Below, piece after piece: positions 37,053 to 45,507 of a stretch of DNA of 64,000 bases. The position numbers and the translations under genes are program-made. Below the pieces are notes generated by a model, which was not told the DNA's origin, did not search any database, and worked only from the letters and a program-made list of their open reading frames with translations. Source of the stretch: Oceanicola sp. (lineage in GTDB: Bacteria; Pseudomonadota; Alphaproteobacteria; Rhodobacterales; Rhodobacteraceae). The first letter of the stretch is position 1, and every line of letters begins with the position of its first letter. The stretch is taken from positions 2,674,062 through 2,738,061 of the forward strand of contig CP051231.1 of the NCBI GenBank assembly GCA_017792405.1, written 5' to 3'.

Positions 37053-38056
37053 TTCTTTCTCCAGGCAGTGAAAATCTGGGGGCGCTGCTTCAGGCTGTCG
37101 ATCGACACAGCGAAGATGATCACCGCCCCCTTGATGAGAAGTTGGGTAAAGAACGGAACGTTGAGCAGGATCAGTCCGGTCGTGAGCACCCCGAGAATGA
37201 CAGAACCGATCAAGGTTCCGATGATCCGCCCGCGCCCGCCCGCAAGGGCGGTGCCGCCAAGCACCACGGCCGCAATGGCGTCCAGCTCATACCCCTCCCC
37301 GGCGGTAGGCTGGGCCGAAATCACCCGGGCGGCAAAGATCAGCCCCGCCAGCCCGGCACAGGCCCCAGCGATTACGTAGACGGATGTGAGGATGCGGTTC
37401 ACCTTCACCCCGGCCAGGCGCGCGGCCTTGGGGTTGCCGCCCACGGCATAGACATGACGGCCGAAGCGGGTGCGCTCAAGCGCATACCAGGCGGCGACAT
37501 AGACCGCGATCATCACATAGACCGGGATCGGGATGCCAAGAAAATAACCACTACCAAGTGCCTTGAAGCTCAGGGTTGAGGAAACGATCGGGCGCCCCTC
37601 AGTGAGCGTGTAGGCCAGGCCCCGGAGAAAGGTCATGGTGCCCAGCGTCACGATGAAGGGCGCCAGTGCGAGGTAGGCCGACAGCGCGCCATTGACGAGG
37701 CCGCAGAGCGCGCCTGACGCCACCCCGATCAGCAGGGCAAGCGGGGCCGGAACACCCGAGATCGCGGCAAGCACGGCAACCACGCCTGAGACGGCGACGG
37801 TGGAGCCGACCGAAAGGTCGATCCCACCCGTCAGGATCACAAAGGTCATGCCCGCTGCCAGGATGGCATTGATCGAGATCGCCCGCAGGATATTCAGAAG
37901 GTTGTCGACCCGGGTGAAGTTTGGGGCGACCAGCGCCATGAAAAGGACAAGCCCGGCGAGCACCACGAGGATGCCCACCCGGTCCCACCACTTGGCGAAG
38001 TCGAAGGGTGTGCGTGCTTCGGCGGCGGTTTGCTGGCTGTTGCTAGTGTCGGTCAT
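37049..38056 (-). CDS. Sugar ABC transporter permease (RbsC family)
   Basis: The 335-residue membrane protein has about 8-10 helices and the RbsC/BPD_transp_2 landmarks: AINAILAAGMTFVILTGGIDLSVGS (about 65-90) and ALERTRFGRHVYAVGGNPKAARLAG (about 190-215). It overlaps both neighbours by 4 bp (ATGA at each end). It forms the membrane channel of a carbohydrate uptake-2 type importer. The imported sugar is unknown; ribose, xylose, galactose or a sugar acid are all possible. Confidence 0.95.
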   Translation of the reverse strand: MTDTSNSQQTAAEARTPFDFAKWWDRVGILVVLAGLVLFMALVAPNFTRVDNLLNILRAISINAILAAGMTFVILTGGIDLSVGSTVAVSGVVAVLAAISGVPAPLALLIGVASGALCGLVNGALSAYLALAPFIVTLGTMTFLRGLAYTLTEGRPIVSSTLSFKALGSGYFLGIPIPVYVMIAVYVAAWYALERTRFGRHVYAVGGNPKAARLAGVKVNRILTSVYVIAGACAGLAGLIFAARVISAQPTAGEGYELDAIAAVVLGGTALAGGRGRIIGTLIGSVILGVLTTGLILLNVPFFTQLLIKGAVIIFAVSIDSLKQRPQIFTAWRKK

Positions 38057-39576
38057 CCTGTCACCTCCTGTCTGGCGGAGTTTGTAGTGGTCGCGGCCCC
38101 GGTCGCGTGCATCATCACGATTTCTTCGGTGGCCTCGCGTGAGGGCATTTCATGAACGATCCGGCCATTGCGCATGACCAGAAGCCGGTCGCCGATGCCG
38201 ATTGCCTCCGGCAAATCGGAGGAGATCACTAGGATCGCCTTCCCGGCCCGCGCGAGCTCGTCGATCAGGTCGTAAATTTCACGCTTGGCGCCAATGTCGA
38301 CGCCCCGGGTCGGTTCGTCGAAGATTAGCACTTCGCTGTCGCGCATAAGCCAGCGGGCCACAGCGGCCTTTTGCTGGTTGCCGCCCGAAAGCGCCTCCAC
38401 CGGCAGGTCGATGGCGTTGGCGCGCAGGCGCAGCTGTTCCATCTTCTCCAGCACCTCGCGCCGGCGGGAACCCCGGCGCACATGGCCTGCCACCGAAAGC
38501 CTTTCAAGGCTGGTGATCGCAATGTTGTCGAGCACGCTATGCTCGAGAAAAAGCCCCTCTTCCTTGCGGTTTTCCGGCACCATCCCAATGCCGTCCCGAA
38601 TGGCCGCCGCGGGGTCACGCGGGACGCTGGGGCGTCCGTCGATGTGCACCTCGCCTGCGCTGCGCGGGTCTGCGCCAAAGATCATCCGCGCGGTCTCTGA
38701 GCGCCCCGAGCCGATCAGCCCGGCCATGCACACCACCTCGCCCCGGTGCAGCACCAGATCCACAGGGCCCACCCCGTTGCCCGCAAGCCCGCGCACCTCA
38801 AGCAATGGCGCACTCGGCGTTCGGCTAACGTGGTGATAAAGGTCCTCGATGTTGCGGCCCACCATCATCGAGACGACCTCGCCTTCATCAAGTTCGCTGG
38901 CGGCGCCGGTGCCGACATAGGTGCCATCGCGTAACACCGAGATCCGGTCCGACAATCGCCAGACCTCTTCCATCCGATGCGAAATATAAATCAGCCCCAC
39001 CCCCTCGCCGCGCATCTGTTCGATCAGGGCATAGAGTTGCTCGGACTCGCGGCGCGACAATGCGGCGGTGGGCTCGTCGAGCACTAGGATGCGTGCATCC
39101 TCGCTTACGGCGCGCGCGATTTCGACCATCTGCTGCATGCCCACACTCAGTTCGCCGAGGGGCCTGTCCGGGTCGATCTCGGCGTTGATGCGCCCCAGCT
39201 TCTCCTCGGCCTCGCGCCGCATCCGCCTGCGGTCGAGCCCTCCGAAACGGCCCCGCGGCTCACTGCCCAGGGCGAGGTTTTCGGCCACGCTCATGAAAGG
39301 CACGGTATTGAGTTCCTGGTGGATAATGGCGATGCCGTTGCGCGCCGCATCTGCAGGGCTCGCGATGCTGGCGGGCGCGTCATCGATAAGGATGCGCCCG
39401 GCATCGGCAGGCACGTTGCCGGCGAGGATTTTCATCAGCGTCGATTTCCCGGCGCCATTCTCCCCCATCAGCGCGTGGACTTCGCCCGCACGCAGTTCGA
39501 AGGACACATCGTTCAGTGCCAGCGTCGCGCCATAGCGCTTTGTTACGCCATCAAGCTGTAGCAAAGGGGGTGCCAT
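38053..39576 (-). CDS. Sugar ABC transporter ATP-binding protein (RbsA family, two ATPase domains)
   Basis: The 507-residue protein has two ABC cassettes. The first has Walker A GENGAGKST (~38-46) and signature LSVGMQQ; Walker B is ILVLDEP. The second has a degenerate P-loop (GLIGSGRSE), signature LSGGNQQK and ILIFDEP-like LIFDEPTRG. This is the standard RbsA/MglA arrangement. It drives the permease encoded by the overlapping downstream gene. A strong hairpin lies between it and the upstream binding-protein gene. Confidence 0.95.
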   Translation of the reverse strand: MAPPLLQLDGVTKRYGATLALNDVSFELRAGEVHALMGENGAGKSTLMKILAGNVPADAGRILIDDAPASIASPADAARNGIAIIHQELNTVPFMSVAENLALGSEPRGRFGGLDRRRMRREAEEKLGRINAEIDPDRPLGELSVGMQQMVEIARAVSEDARILVLDEPTAALSRRESEQLYALIEQMRGEGVGLIYISHRMEEVWRLSDRISVLRDGTYVGTGAASELDEGEVVSMMVGRNIEDLYHHVSRTPSAPLLEVRGLAGNGVGPVDLVLHRGEVVCMAGLIGSGRSETARMIFGADPRSAGEVHIDGRPSVPRDPAAAIRDGIGMVPENRKEEGLFLEHSVLDNIAITSLERLSVAGHVRRGSRRREVLEKMEQLRLRANAIDLPVEALSGGNQQKAAVARWLMRDSEVLIFDEPTRGVDIGAKREIYDLIDELARAGKAILVISSDLPEAIGIGDRLLVMRNGRIVHEMPSREATEEIVMMHATGAATTTNSARQEVTG

Positions 39577-39606
39577 GATGCATTCTCCTTCCCTGATTTT
39601 CAGGCG

Positions 39607-39642
39607 GCAGGGCGCGGTGCCTTTCGGCGACCGGCGCCCTGC
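39607..39642 (-). terminator. Intercistronic hairpin between binding-protein and ATPase genes
   Basis: GCAGGGCGC and GCGCCCTGC form a 9-bp stem that extends inward through GGT/ACC and GCC-GAAA-GGC on the minus strand. There is no T-run. Stems at this place usually stabilise the upstream binding-protein mRNA or attenuate read-through. Confidence 0.55.
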
Positions 39643-39654
39643 GCCCTTGGGTCG

Positions 39655-40599
39655 TCACCAGCCCGCGTAATCGCCCACGTTGTCGCGGGTGACGAGCACC
39701 GACTCGATTAGGATGGTCGACTCTTCCGGCGGGTTGCCGGCCACCATCTCCTGCGCGATCCGCACCGCCTCGGTGACCATCTTGCCAGGGTTCTGGGTGG
39801 AGCTGCCGATGAAGGGCGAGCCTTCGCGGGTCAGCTCGGCCACCGCTTCGGGGCTGCCGTCCACGCCGGTGACGATGATCTGCTCGGCCTTGCCGGCCTG
39901 CTCAACCGCGAGAACCGCACCCAGGGCCGACGGATCGTTCATCCCGAAGATGCCGGTGACATCGGGGTTGGCGGTGAGCATGTCGGTCGTCACCATCAGG
40001 CCTGAGGCGCGATCGTTGTTGGAGGACTGCTGGCCGACGATCTCGATTCCGGGAAAGTCCTTGGCCACAGTCTTGCAGCCGTCGATCCGGTCGATGATCG
40101 TCTGAATGGGCGTGCCATCGACCAGCAGGACCTGGCCCTCGCCCCCCATTTGTTCAAACAGATAAGTGCAAGAGCGCATCCCGGCCTGCACCGCATCAGT
40201 CATGATGACGGCATCGGCGCCATTGGCCGGCGTGTCGACGGCAATCACGATGATCCCGGCCTCTTTTGCCTTGATGATCGCCGGTTCGATGCCCTCGCCA
40301 TCAACCGCCGACACGACGATCAGGTCAACGCCCTGTTGAATGAAGGCGTCGATTTGGTTGTATTGCGCAGTCAGGTCGAGTTGTGCGTCCTGAACGTTGA
40401 GTTCGGCGCCGATTTCCTCGGCGGCGCGGCGGGCGCCGCCGTCCATGGCCGAAAAGAACGGGTTAGACATGTCCTGAACCATCAGGCCGATCTTCTCGAT
40501 CTTTTCTGGCGTCGATTGAGCCATGGCAGAGCCTGCCATCAGGCCACAGGTCATCAGTGCGCCGACGAAGCCGGCGCTGCGGGTAGTGATACGAAACAT
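39655..40599 (-). CDS. Sugar ABC transporter substrate-binding protein (RbsB/type-1 periplasmic binding family)
   Basis: The 314-residue protein has a signal peptide (about 1-27; LMTCGLMAGSAMAQ) and the RbsB-like core: KIGLMVQDMSNPFFSAMDGGARRAAEE (about 37-63) and the DAVDTPANGADAVIMTD-type hinge region (VIAVDTPANGAD). It captures a sugar for the RbsA/RbsC-type pair. AGGAGACTTC precedes the ATG. Ligand residues are not read with confidence, so specificity is open. Confidence 0.95.
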   Translation of the reverse strand: MFRITTRSAGFVGALMTCGLMAGSAMAQSTPEKIEKIGLMVQDMSNPFFSAMDGGARRAAEEIGAELNVQDAQLDLTAQYNQIDAFIQQGVDLIVVSAVDGEGIEPAIIKAKEAGIIVIAVDTPANGADAVIMTDAVQAGMRSCTYLFEQMGGEGQVLLVDGTPIQTIIDRIDGCKTVAKDFPGIEIVGQQSSNNDRASGLMVTTDMLTANPDVTGIFGMNDPSALGAVLAVEQAGKAEQIIVTGVDGSPEAVAELTREGSPFIGSSTQNPGKMVTEAVRIAQEMVAGNPPEESTILIESVLVTRDNVGDYAGW

Positions 40600-40683
40600 G
40601 AAGTCTCCTCCGGTTTTCCCAGCTGTGAGTGTCGGTCGGGGGATGCTGGCGGCCCCCGCCGTGTCGGCTTGGCAGCGCTTGGT

Positions 40684-41757
40684 CTAGGAGGTCTCCTTGC
40701 CCTTGTGCCCACAGGAGCGACGGACAATCAGCCCGACAGGCACTTGCTGCGTGAGGTCTTTGCGGTAATTCGGGGCGGCGTTATCGCCAGCTTTGATGGC
40801 CTGCGCCTGCTCCGAGATAATCTGAACGAGGGTTCTTGCGGCGCGCATTCCGATTTCTTCTGCGCGCTCATCCAGCACGGTAAGCGGTGGCTCGACAAAA
40901 GGCGCCCAAGCAAAATCGTCGTAGCTGACGATCGCCATGTCGTCGGGCGCCTTGATGCGCAACTGGCTCATCGCCTCCATCGCGCCCAGCAACAGCGGGC
41001 TGTTGCCGGTAATCAGCACATCTGGAAGGCGTTCGTTGCGAGCCTCCATCGCTTCTGTCAGCGCGGCACACGCAGCCTTTGCAGAGTTCTCGGCCTCCAC
41101 GACCTGCAGCTGTGCCCCCGCCCGCTGGGCTGCTTCCCTTAGTCCGTCTTCTCGGGTCCTCCGGCTTGACCAGATGTCGGGGTAGGCCAAAAACATCCAG
41201 TCCGTGTAACCAAAGCTGGCAAGGTGCTCCCCGACCAGAAGGCTTGCCCCGTGGTTATCGGTCGTGATGCTAGGCAGGTGACCCATGCCCTCGGGCGGAG
41301 TGGAATCGACAAAGACGATCGGAACGTCCCATTCTGCCAATCGCGCAATGCTTTCGGGCCTTAGCGTGAGCGTCGAGATAACACCGGACATACGCGCTTC
41401 AAGCAGGCGCTGGACGGTGCGGCTTTCAAGCTCTTCGCTGTAAGCGCCCTTCACGGCGATATCCATCAGCACCACTGATTGATCCGCCGCCTGCGCCGCC
41501 TTCTGGATTCCGTTCATCATGTCGAGGTAGTAGGCGTTGTCCGTGCCTGCCGTGATGACAGCAACGGAGTTACGTGCGGCGCCGCGAAGTTCCTGAGCCG
41601 CGAGATTGGGAACGTAGCCGAGTTGGCGGGCGACCGAGAGCACCTTGTCGCAGCTTTTTTCCGATACGCCCTTGCCGCCGTTCAGTGCCTTGGAGGCGGT
41701 GAACGTGGAGACACCAGCCGCATCCGCGACCTCGCGCAAAGTCACCTTGGGTGCCAT
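40684..41757 (-). CDS. LacI-family transcriptional regulator of the sugar operon
   Basis: The 357-residue protein has the LacI HTH (VTLREVADAAGVSTFTASKALNGG, about 5-28), hinge helix and a periplasmic-binding-like effector domain. It is the first gene of the minus-strand run that continues into the binding protein (84 bp), so it is probably co-transcribed with and represses the operon. Two palindromes upstream (41771-41782 and 41801-41814) fit its operator. The effector should be the imported sugar or a derivative. Confidence 0.95.
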   Translation of the reverse strand: MAPKVTLREVADAAGVSTFTASKALNGGKGVSEKSCDKVLSVARQLGYVPNLAAQELRGAARNSVAVITAGTDNAYYLDMMNGIQKAAQAADQSVVLMDIAVKGAYSEELESRTVQRLLEARMSGVISTLTLRPESIARLAEWDVPIVFVDSTPPEGMGHLPSITTDNHGASLLVGEHLASFGYTDWMFLAYPDIWSSRRTREDGLREAAQRAGAQLQVVEAENSAKAACAALTEAMEARNERLPDVLITGNSPLLLGAMEAMSQLRIKAPDDMAIVSYDDFAWAPFVEPPLTVLDERAEEIGMRAARTLVQIISEQAQAIKAGDNAAPNYRKDLTQQVPVGLIVRRSCGHKGKETS

Positions 41758-41770
41758 CTAGCCTCCTCCG

Positions 41771-41782
41771 CTAAACGTTTAG
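41771..41782. promoter_or_regulatory. LacI-type operator, proximal copy
   Basis: CTAAACGTTTAG is a perfect palindrome with the central CG typical of LacI-family sites. It is 14 bp upstream of the LacI gene start, so binding would block transcription or early elongation. Confidence 0.75.
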
Positions 41783-41800
41783 GTCCCATATTTGGTAACA

Positions 41801-41814
41801 CCTAAACGTTTAGG
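41801..41814. promoter_or_regulatory. LacI-type operator, distal copy
   Basis: CCTAAACGTTTAGG is a perfect 14-bp palindrome, identical in its inner 12 bp to the proximal copy. The centres are 31 bp apart, about three helical turns, so two dimers would bind the same DNA face. Confidence 0.8.
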
Positions 41815-42615
41815 TATGGCTGTGTCAAGTTGGGGGCTCTGGTGGAGAACATCGCTGCTGACACCACCACCTGAACCTGAACTGGTCCGATTGTGGGATC
41901 ATCCTGGATGAACTCACCGGCGTGGTGGCGGGCCATACAAGCGATCGGCGCAGACTGGAGATTCCACGAACAGCATGGCTTAATGTAGCTCGTTCATCCG
42001 TTGCGCTGCAGCTACGACGCTATCTGTGAGGTTATGGCGGGAAAATAGACAACCTCTCACGGCCAATTCGAGGGCGAGTGCTGCGATGCCACGCCAGAGC
42101 CACGGAGCGAGTCACCAGAGCGCCTTCCCGGGGCTCCTCGCCCCACCCCGGCCAAAAAGCGGGTATGCGTTCTACGGGCCGCTTTTGGGCCTCAGGTTCC
42201 GAGGTGCCTTCGCAATGCGCCGCGCCGGGTCCAGGCGAGCCTGGGGCCGCGCCCAAGGGCCAAGCACATGCCTACCCCCCCCGGGGATGTGTGTTCGTGA
42301 ACCGGATCGCTAACACCGCCCACCAGAGTTCTCTCCCCGCAGTAGGCCACCGCATCCGGCGGCAACTGGTGGCATAGCCTTGGCACGAGCAAAAGGTGCA
42401 GAAACGACTTCTTCAAAACCGGGACAGGAAGTGAACTGATCGGCTCAGAATCTACCGGAAGATGTAGGCTACCGGATGCACAACCTATGCTAGAATGAGA
42501 GCCGTCGATCATAATAGTATATATATACCTAGTAGATGTATTTATATTTACGAAAAATTCTGCCTCTGAACCATCATCCATGGAAGATCTGCTCCGGCCG
42601 CGGAGAGGGTGCGCT

Positions 42616-42670
42616 CAGGCAAAAAGAGAGGCAGAGGTGGTTCCGGCTTTCACTAGGACGCCTCTGCCTC
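42616..42670 (-). terminator. Rho-independent terminator-like hairpin, possible 3' end of a small RNA
   Basis: On the minus strand GAGGCAGAGG pairs perfectly with CCTCTGCCTC over a 23-nt loop, and TCTCTTTTTG follows at once. A second small stem (CCAGCC/GGCTGG, 42762-42778) lies upstream. With no gene ending nearby, this may terminate a short non-coding RNA read leftward from about 42800. The start is unknown. Confidence 0.45.
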
Positions 42671-43185
42671 AAGGTTGGAGAACACATGATCGCAGCGACC
42701 ATGGGTCTGCGCCCGTGCAGTAAAGCCGACGCCGAACCCTGTTCTCGTCAGTGCGCACCTACCAGCCCACACGGCTGGCCGTTATAGCTATGGGCTTTGC
42801 TGCGGGGGGGAAAGTTCGGGCGGCGCGCTGCTTCGGACCATGGAGACGGCGCGGCAAAAACCCTCGTGGCAAATCCCTGCTCTTTCCCGGGCTCTCTCGG
42901 CACACATTCTCCGGCAGCAGCGGCACTCACACAGGGGCGACGCCTCTCTGGACCGTTGCTCTCTTACGGTGATGCCGCTCCATGGATCGCTCTGCTCAGG
43001 TGCTCTTTGCGTCCACAGCGCCTGACCTGCTGATCTCGCATCTTGCCCAGCCTGCGCTCTTAGGCTTAGGGCTCGATTAGAGCGTCACCAGATGCGTTCC
43101 GCAGTGCGGCCCTGTGTCATGCGTCGTCTCAGAAAGCGGATCGCGCCTGGCGAGCTCTCTTGCGAACTGGGTGTTGTTGTGCGCT

Positions 43186-43305
43186 TCATGATCGCTTCTG
43201 CTCTGGACCGGCAGACAGGTCCGCTACGGGCATCAGGGTGACCATGAGAGAGGCCGCAGCCAGACTAAGGGCCAACGTCACACCCTTCGGTCTGCCCCAA
43301 GGCAT
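43186..43305 (-). CDS. Possible 39-residue hydrophobic peptide
   Basis: An ATG at 43305 opens a frame with a short basic start and one hydrophobic segment (GVTLALSLAAASLMVTLM), like a single-helix membrane peptide or signal sequence. The ribosome site is weak (AAGG about 11 nt upstream) and the region is gene-poor, so this may be chance. Confidence 0.15.
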   Translation of the reverse strand: MPWGRPKGVTLALSLAAASLMVTLMPVADLSAGPEQKRS

Positions 43306-43710
43306 GTTGCGAGCCTTAAAGGTCCTGAGCTGGAATACCGGGCACGGAGGGCAGGAATTTGTGCGCGGCCCAGGTTGTTGCTGAGAACGTCCCGGAATTT
43401 GAAAGCCTGCCCATCGCCCGGGCACCCATGCTAAGGAGTGACCCGACTCTCAGGGTTCGACATTCCATGCCTACACCGATGTCTGAAACCCCAAAGCGCA
43501 TCTTCTGCAGCATACTAGATCTAGACGAAGCACGACAATTCGTGATGGCTCCAAGGAAGCTTTCCGGCCGAATTTCGAGATCCTCAACCATCACGAAATT
43601 CCTCATTTTTGCCTGTATGGTGTGTCGCGTTGGGTTTGGTGAGGTTTTCGGGCCCTGAGCCAACAAAAATTGGAGCTTGCGGTCCGCGTGGCGGGTGATG
43701 GTGGGTTGCC

Positions 43711-43788
43711 GATGTTTACCTAATGGGTCGAAAAAGTTTCCCACTAAAATGCTCAGGTAAACATAAACGTTTCCCTCGATGTTTACCT
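43711..43788. repeat. Three copies of ATGTTTACCT, two direct and one inverted
   Basis: ATGTTTACCT occurs at 43712-43721 and 43779-43788, and its reverse complement AGGTAAACAT at 43755-43764. The last two form an inverted repeat with a 14-bp spacer. Ten-base exact matches three times within 80 bp are unlikely by chance. They could be regulator, replication-initiator or recombinase sites. Confidence 0.5.
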
Positions 43789-43933
43789 CTCAGACCTCGC
43801 GCAACCCCAAAAGTTGTCCTTGGAAACCCGCAAAAGGCTCTTCGTCTCGATCAACGCCGGGAGCAGGCAATCTACATCTTGTGTGCCTTTACAAGGTCGC
43901 TGCGCGCCGGTCCCCTGGCGCGCAGCCGTAACG

Positions 43934-44221
43934 TCACTCGACTTCGATCTCGGTCACAGTGAGTTTGCCAATCACCCGATCTGCGAGAAAGCGGATCTTC
44001 GTCCCCTCGCTCAAGCCCACCAGCATCGCTGCATCGGTAACCACGAAGACCATCTTCGTGGACGCGGCATCTCTCACAAGCGACATACAGACCGCGCTAT
44101 CCCCCACTTGCTGATAGACAAGCGGGAGCCCTACCACTTCGACAGAAGCTTCACCCGCTCCGGTTCCAGATCGCAACACGCAGAGCCTGAACGGCGGCCA
44201 ATCCCGGCGACCGGACATCAC
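43934..44221 (-). pseudogene. CusF-like copper-binding domain remnant
   Basis: The last ~42 residues of this frame (KMVFVVTDAAMLVGLSEG then KIRFLADRVIGKLTVTEIEVE) match the second half of CusF-type copper-binding proteins well. The first half does not: the metal-binding His/Trp/Met positions of CusF are not seen, and part of the expected M-P-x-x-T motif appears in another frame just upstream (EMPRP), next to a stop. This suggests a frameshifted or decayed gene. The frame also overlaps the stop of the 53-residue ORF at 44151-44312. Assignment to CusF is tentative. Confidence 0.4.
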
Positions 44222-44312
44222 CGCTATAGAGATCGCGCAGAAGGCTCAACCAAGCGGCCTCAGCATCAGACATCGGCTGCGATACATCCGGAAGCTTGAA
44301 ATAGTGGGTCAT
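44151..44312 (-). CDS. 53-residue protein coupled to the XRE-type gene
   Basis: The ATG at 44312 lies 3 nt after the stop of the HTH gene (44316), so the two are probably translated together. The product (MTHYFKLPDVSQPMSDAEAAW...) is predicted helical, acidic at the start, with a hydrophobic middle (AAWLSLLRDLY and AAVQALRVAIW). No domain is recognised. Position suggests an operon partner of the HTH protein, for example a small antitoxin-like, adaptor or element-maintenance protein, but this is not shown. Confidence 0.45.
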   Translation of the reverse strand: MTHYFKLPDVSQPMSDAEAAWLSLLRDLYSGDVRSPGLAAVQALRVAIWNRSG

Positions 44313-44315
44313 TTC

Positions 44316-44717
44316 TCACAGTCCCCAGATAGCGCGAAGCGCAGCGCGTGACCTGCTGGTCAATCTCGGATCAGAGTGCCCGGAGGAAACGCGAATTTCC
44401 CGCAGCCAATCCATCTCGTTCTCGGATACGATTTCGCCGAGGATCTGGTCGATCGCGTTCTTCGTCGTCTCCAATCCCTCCTGCTCCAGCGCGAGCCGGA
44501 GGAGCAGCCGCGGATCCACCTCGAGAGCCGCCGCGAGCGCCGGCACGCGATCCAGAGCCAGTTTGCTGGTGCCGCCCTTCAGCATCGAGAGGAAATTGGG
44601 GTTGCGGAACCCGGCCTCGAGCGCGATGTCCCGCTGCGACTTGCGGGGGCGGAGCTTCAGGATCTGCCGGTCGAGAAAGTGAGCGAGCGGAGTGTTTCCG
44701 TAGGGTGTGTTCTTCAT
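44316..44717 (-). CDS. XRE-like helix-turn-helix protein
   Basis: The 133-residue protein has a Cro/CI-type HTH in its first half (KSQRDIALEAGFRNPNFLSMLKGGTSKLALDRVPALAAALE, about 27-68) and a helical C-terminal half. GGATG is about 4 nt before the ATG, weak but plausible. Such proteins are common on integrated elements, where they control or silence element genes. A near-palindromic site upstream (44766-44783) may be its operator. It is followed by a 53-residue ORF. Confidence 0.75.
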   Translation of the reverse strand: MKNTPYGNTPLAHFLDRQILKLRPRKSQRDIALEAGFRNPNFLSMLKGGTSKLALDRVPALAAALEVDPRLLLRLALEQEGLETTKNAIDQILGEIVSENEMDWLREIRVSSGHSDPRLTSRSRAALRAIWGL

Positions 44718-44765
44718 CTTGCATCCAACGTAGCGGCCGCGTGTTTGCGACGTTTCATGCTTGCG

Positions 44766-44783
44766 TTGTAGCTGCGGCTACGA
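44766..44783. promoter_or_regulatory. Near-palindrome upstream of the XRE-type gene
   Basis: TTGTAGC-TGCG-GCTACGA has one mismatch between arms and lies 49-66 bp upstream of the HTH gene start, where a Cro/CI-type autoregulator would bind. CTACGAT recurs at ~44800. Confidence 0.35.
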
Positions 44784-44990
44784 TGGGAGCGCGTTGGGTT
44801 CTACGATAGGCGTGCACCAACTCAGTAGATCCCAGTGCACGGGTCGCCCATCCGGCCGCGGTTCGTCATGGGGCTACTCCAGGTGAGGGACTTTGATGCT
44901 TCGCACTCCTGTTCTTCTGCTAATGATTTAAAAAATGCGACTACAAACAAACACCAACCAATAACCAAACTACTGCTGAGATGACTGTCC

Positions 44991-45268
44991 CCCCCGACTA
45001 GATCAAACATTAAGTGCCCCGAGATCTAAGTCTCGGGCTATGTGAGCTAGTCGTGGGGAAGTCGGGTTTACTGCATCGAAGTGGTGAACCGGACCTTGGC
45101 CTGTCGTGGCCAGACTAGGCGGCGTCCATTGCCTAGCGATATCCGGCGCGTCCTGACCCGGAGGTCAACGCGGTCGCAGTCCGAAGACTGCACAACGTGA
45201 GGGGCTTACCTACAACCTTGCTCACGTTCAGCGGGTGAGACGATTACCTCAGAGCCGCTGTCTTTTTT
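44991..45268 (+). ncRNA. Candidate structured non-coding RNA ending in a rho-independent terminator
   Basis: No credible protein frame covers this stretch, but it holds consecutive stems. CCCC-CGACTAG (44991-45001) pairs with CTAGTCG-T-GGGG (45047-45058), enclosing CCCGAGA-TCTAAG-TCTCGGG (45018-45037). TGGCC/GGCCA lie at 45097-45112, TCCGG/CCGGA at 45142-45162, GCAGTC-CGAA-GACTGC at 45176-45191, and AACGTGAG/CTCACGTT at 45194-45228. A terminator stem with TCTTTTTT follows at 45229-45268. The T-run fixes the strand. It matches no RNA family I know (not tmRNA, RNase P, SRP or 6S by eye). The 5' end is a guess. Confidence 0.45.
45229..45268 (+). terminator. Rho-independent terminator at the end of the candidate structured RNA
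   Basis: CAGCGG/CCGCTG and an inner TGAG/CTCA stem are followed at once by TCTTTTTT. No annotated gene ends here on the plus strand, which supports a non-coding transcript ending at about 45268. Confidence 0.65.
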
Positions 45269-45507
45269 GCGCTATCTAGCCCTAGGGCTGGGAAGCAACC
45301 TTGGGGGGGCGTCCGAGCGTTCTCCACCCGGGGTGCGATCCCTCACGATCTAACCTGCGGCCTATGGCTGGCCGTCTCTCCGCGCCGTCTCGTATCCGGT
45401 TTTCTGGAGGTTCTTTAGCAGGGCCATAACATGTTCTCGTTGGCTCGACCGGCCGACGAGTTAGCTACTGAGCTCGTCAAGAAGCCTCGACGATCAACAG
45501 TAGCCAG

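Larger units (their letters stand above)
41830..43930. other. 2.1-kb gene-poor region, probably a decayed mobile element
   Basis: Both strands carry only short frames without clear ribosome sites or known domains. The composition is uneven, with an AT-rich patch near 42500-42560 containing the palindrome GTATATATATAC (42517-42528), which is unlike the flanking genome. Two features are listed separately: a minus-strand terminator-like hairpin (42616-42670) and ATGTTTACCT repeats (43711-43788). No integrase, transposase or replication gene was recognised. Confidence 0.5.

Noticed and set aside
44991..45268. tmRNA, RNase P RNA, SRP RNA or group II intron
   Set aside because: No TpsiC loop, no RNase P conserved core, no SRP GGAA/AGCAG domain and no domain V hairpin could be seen.
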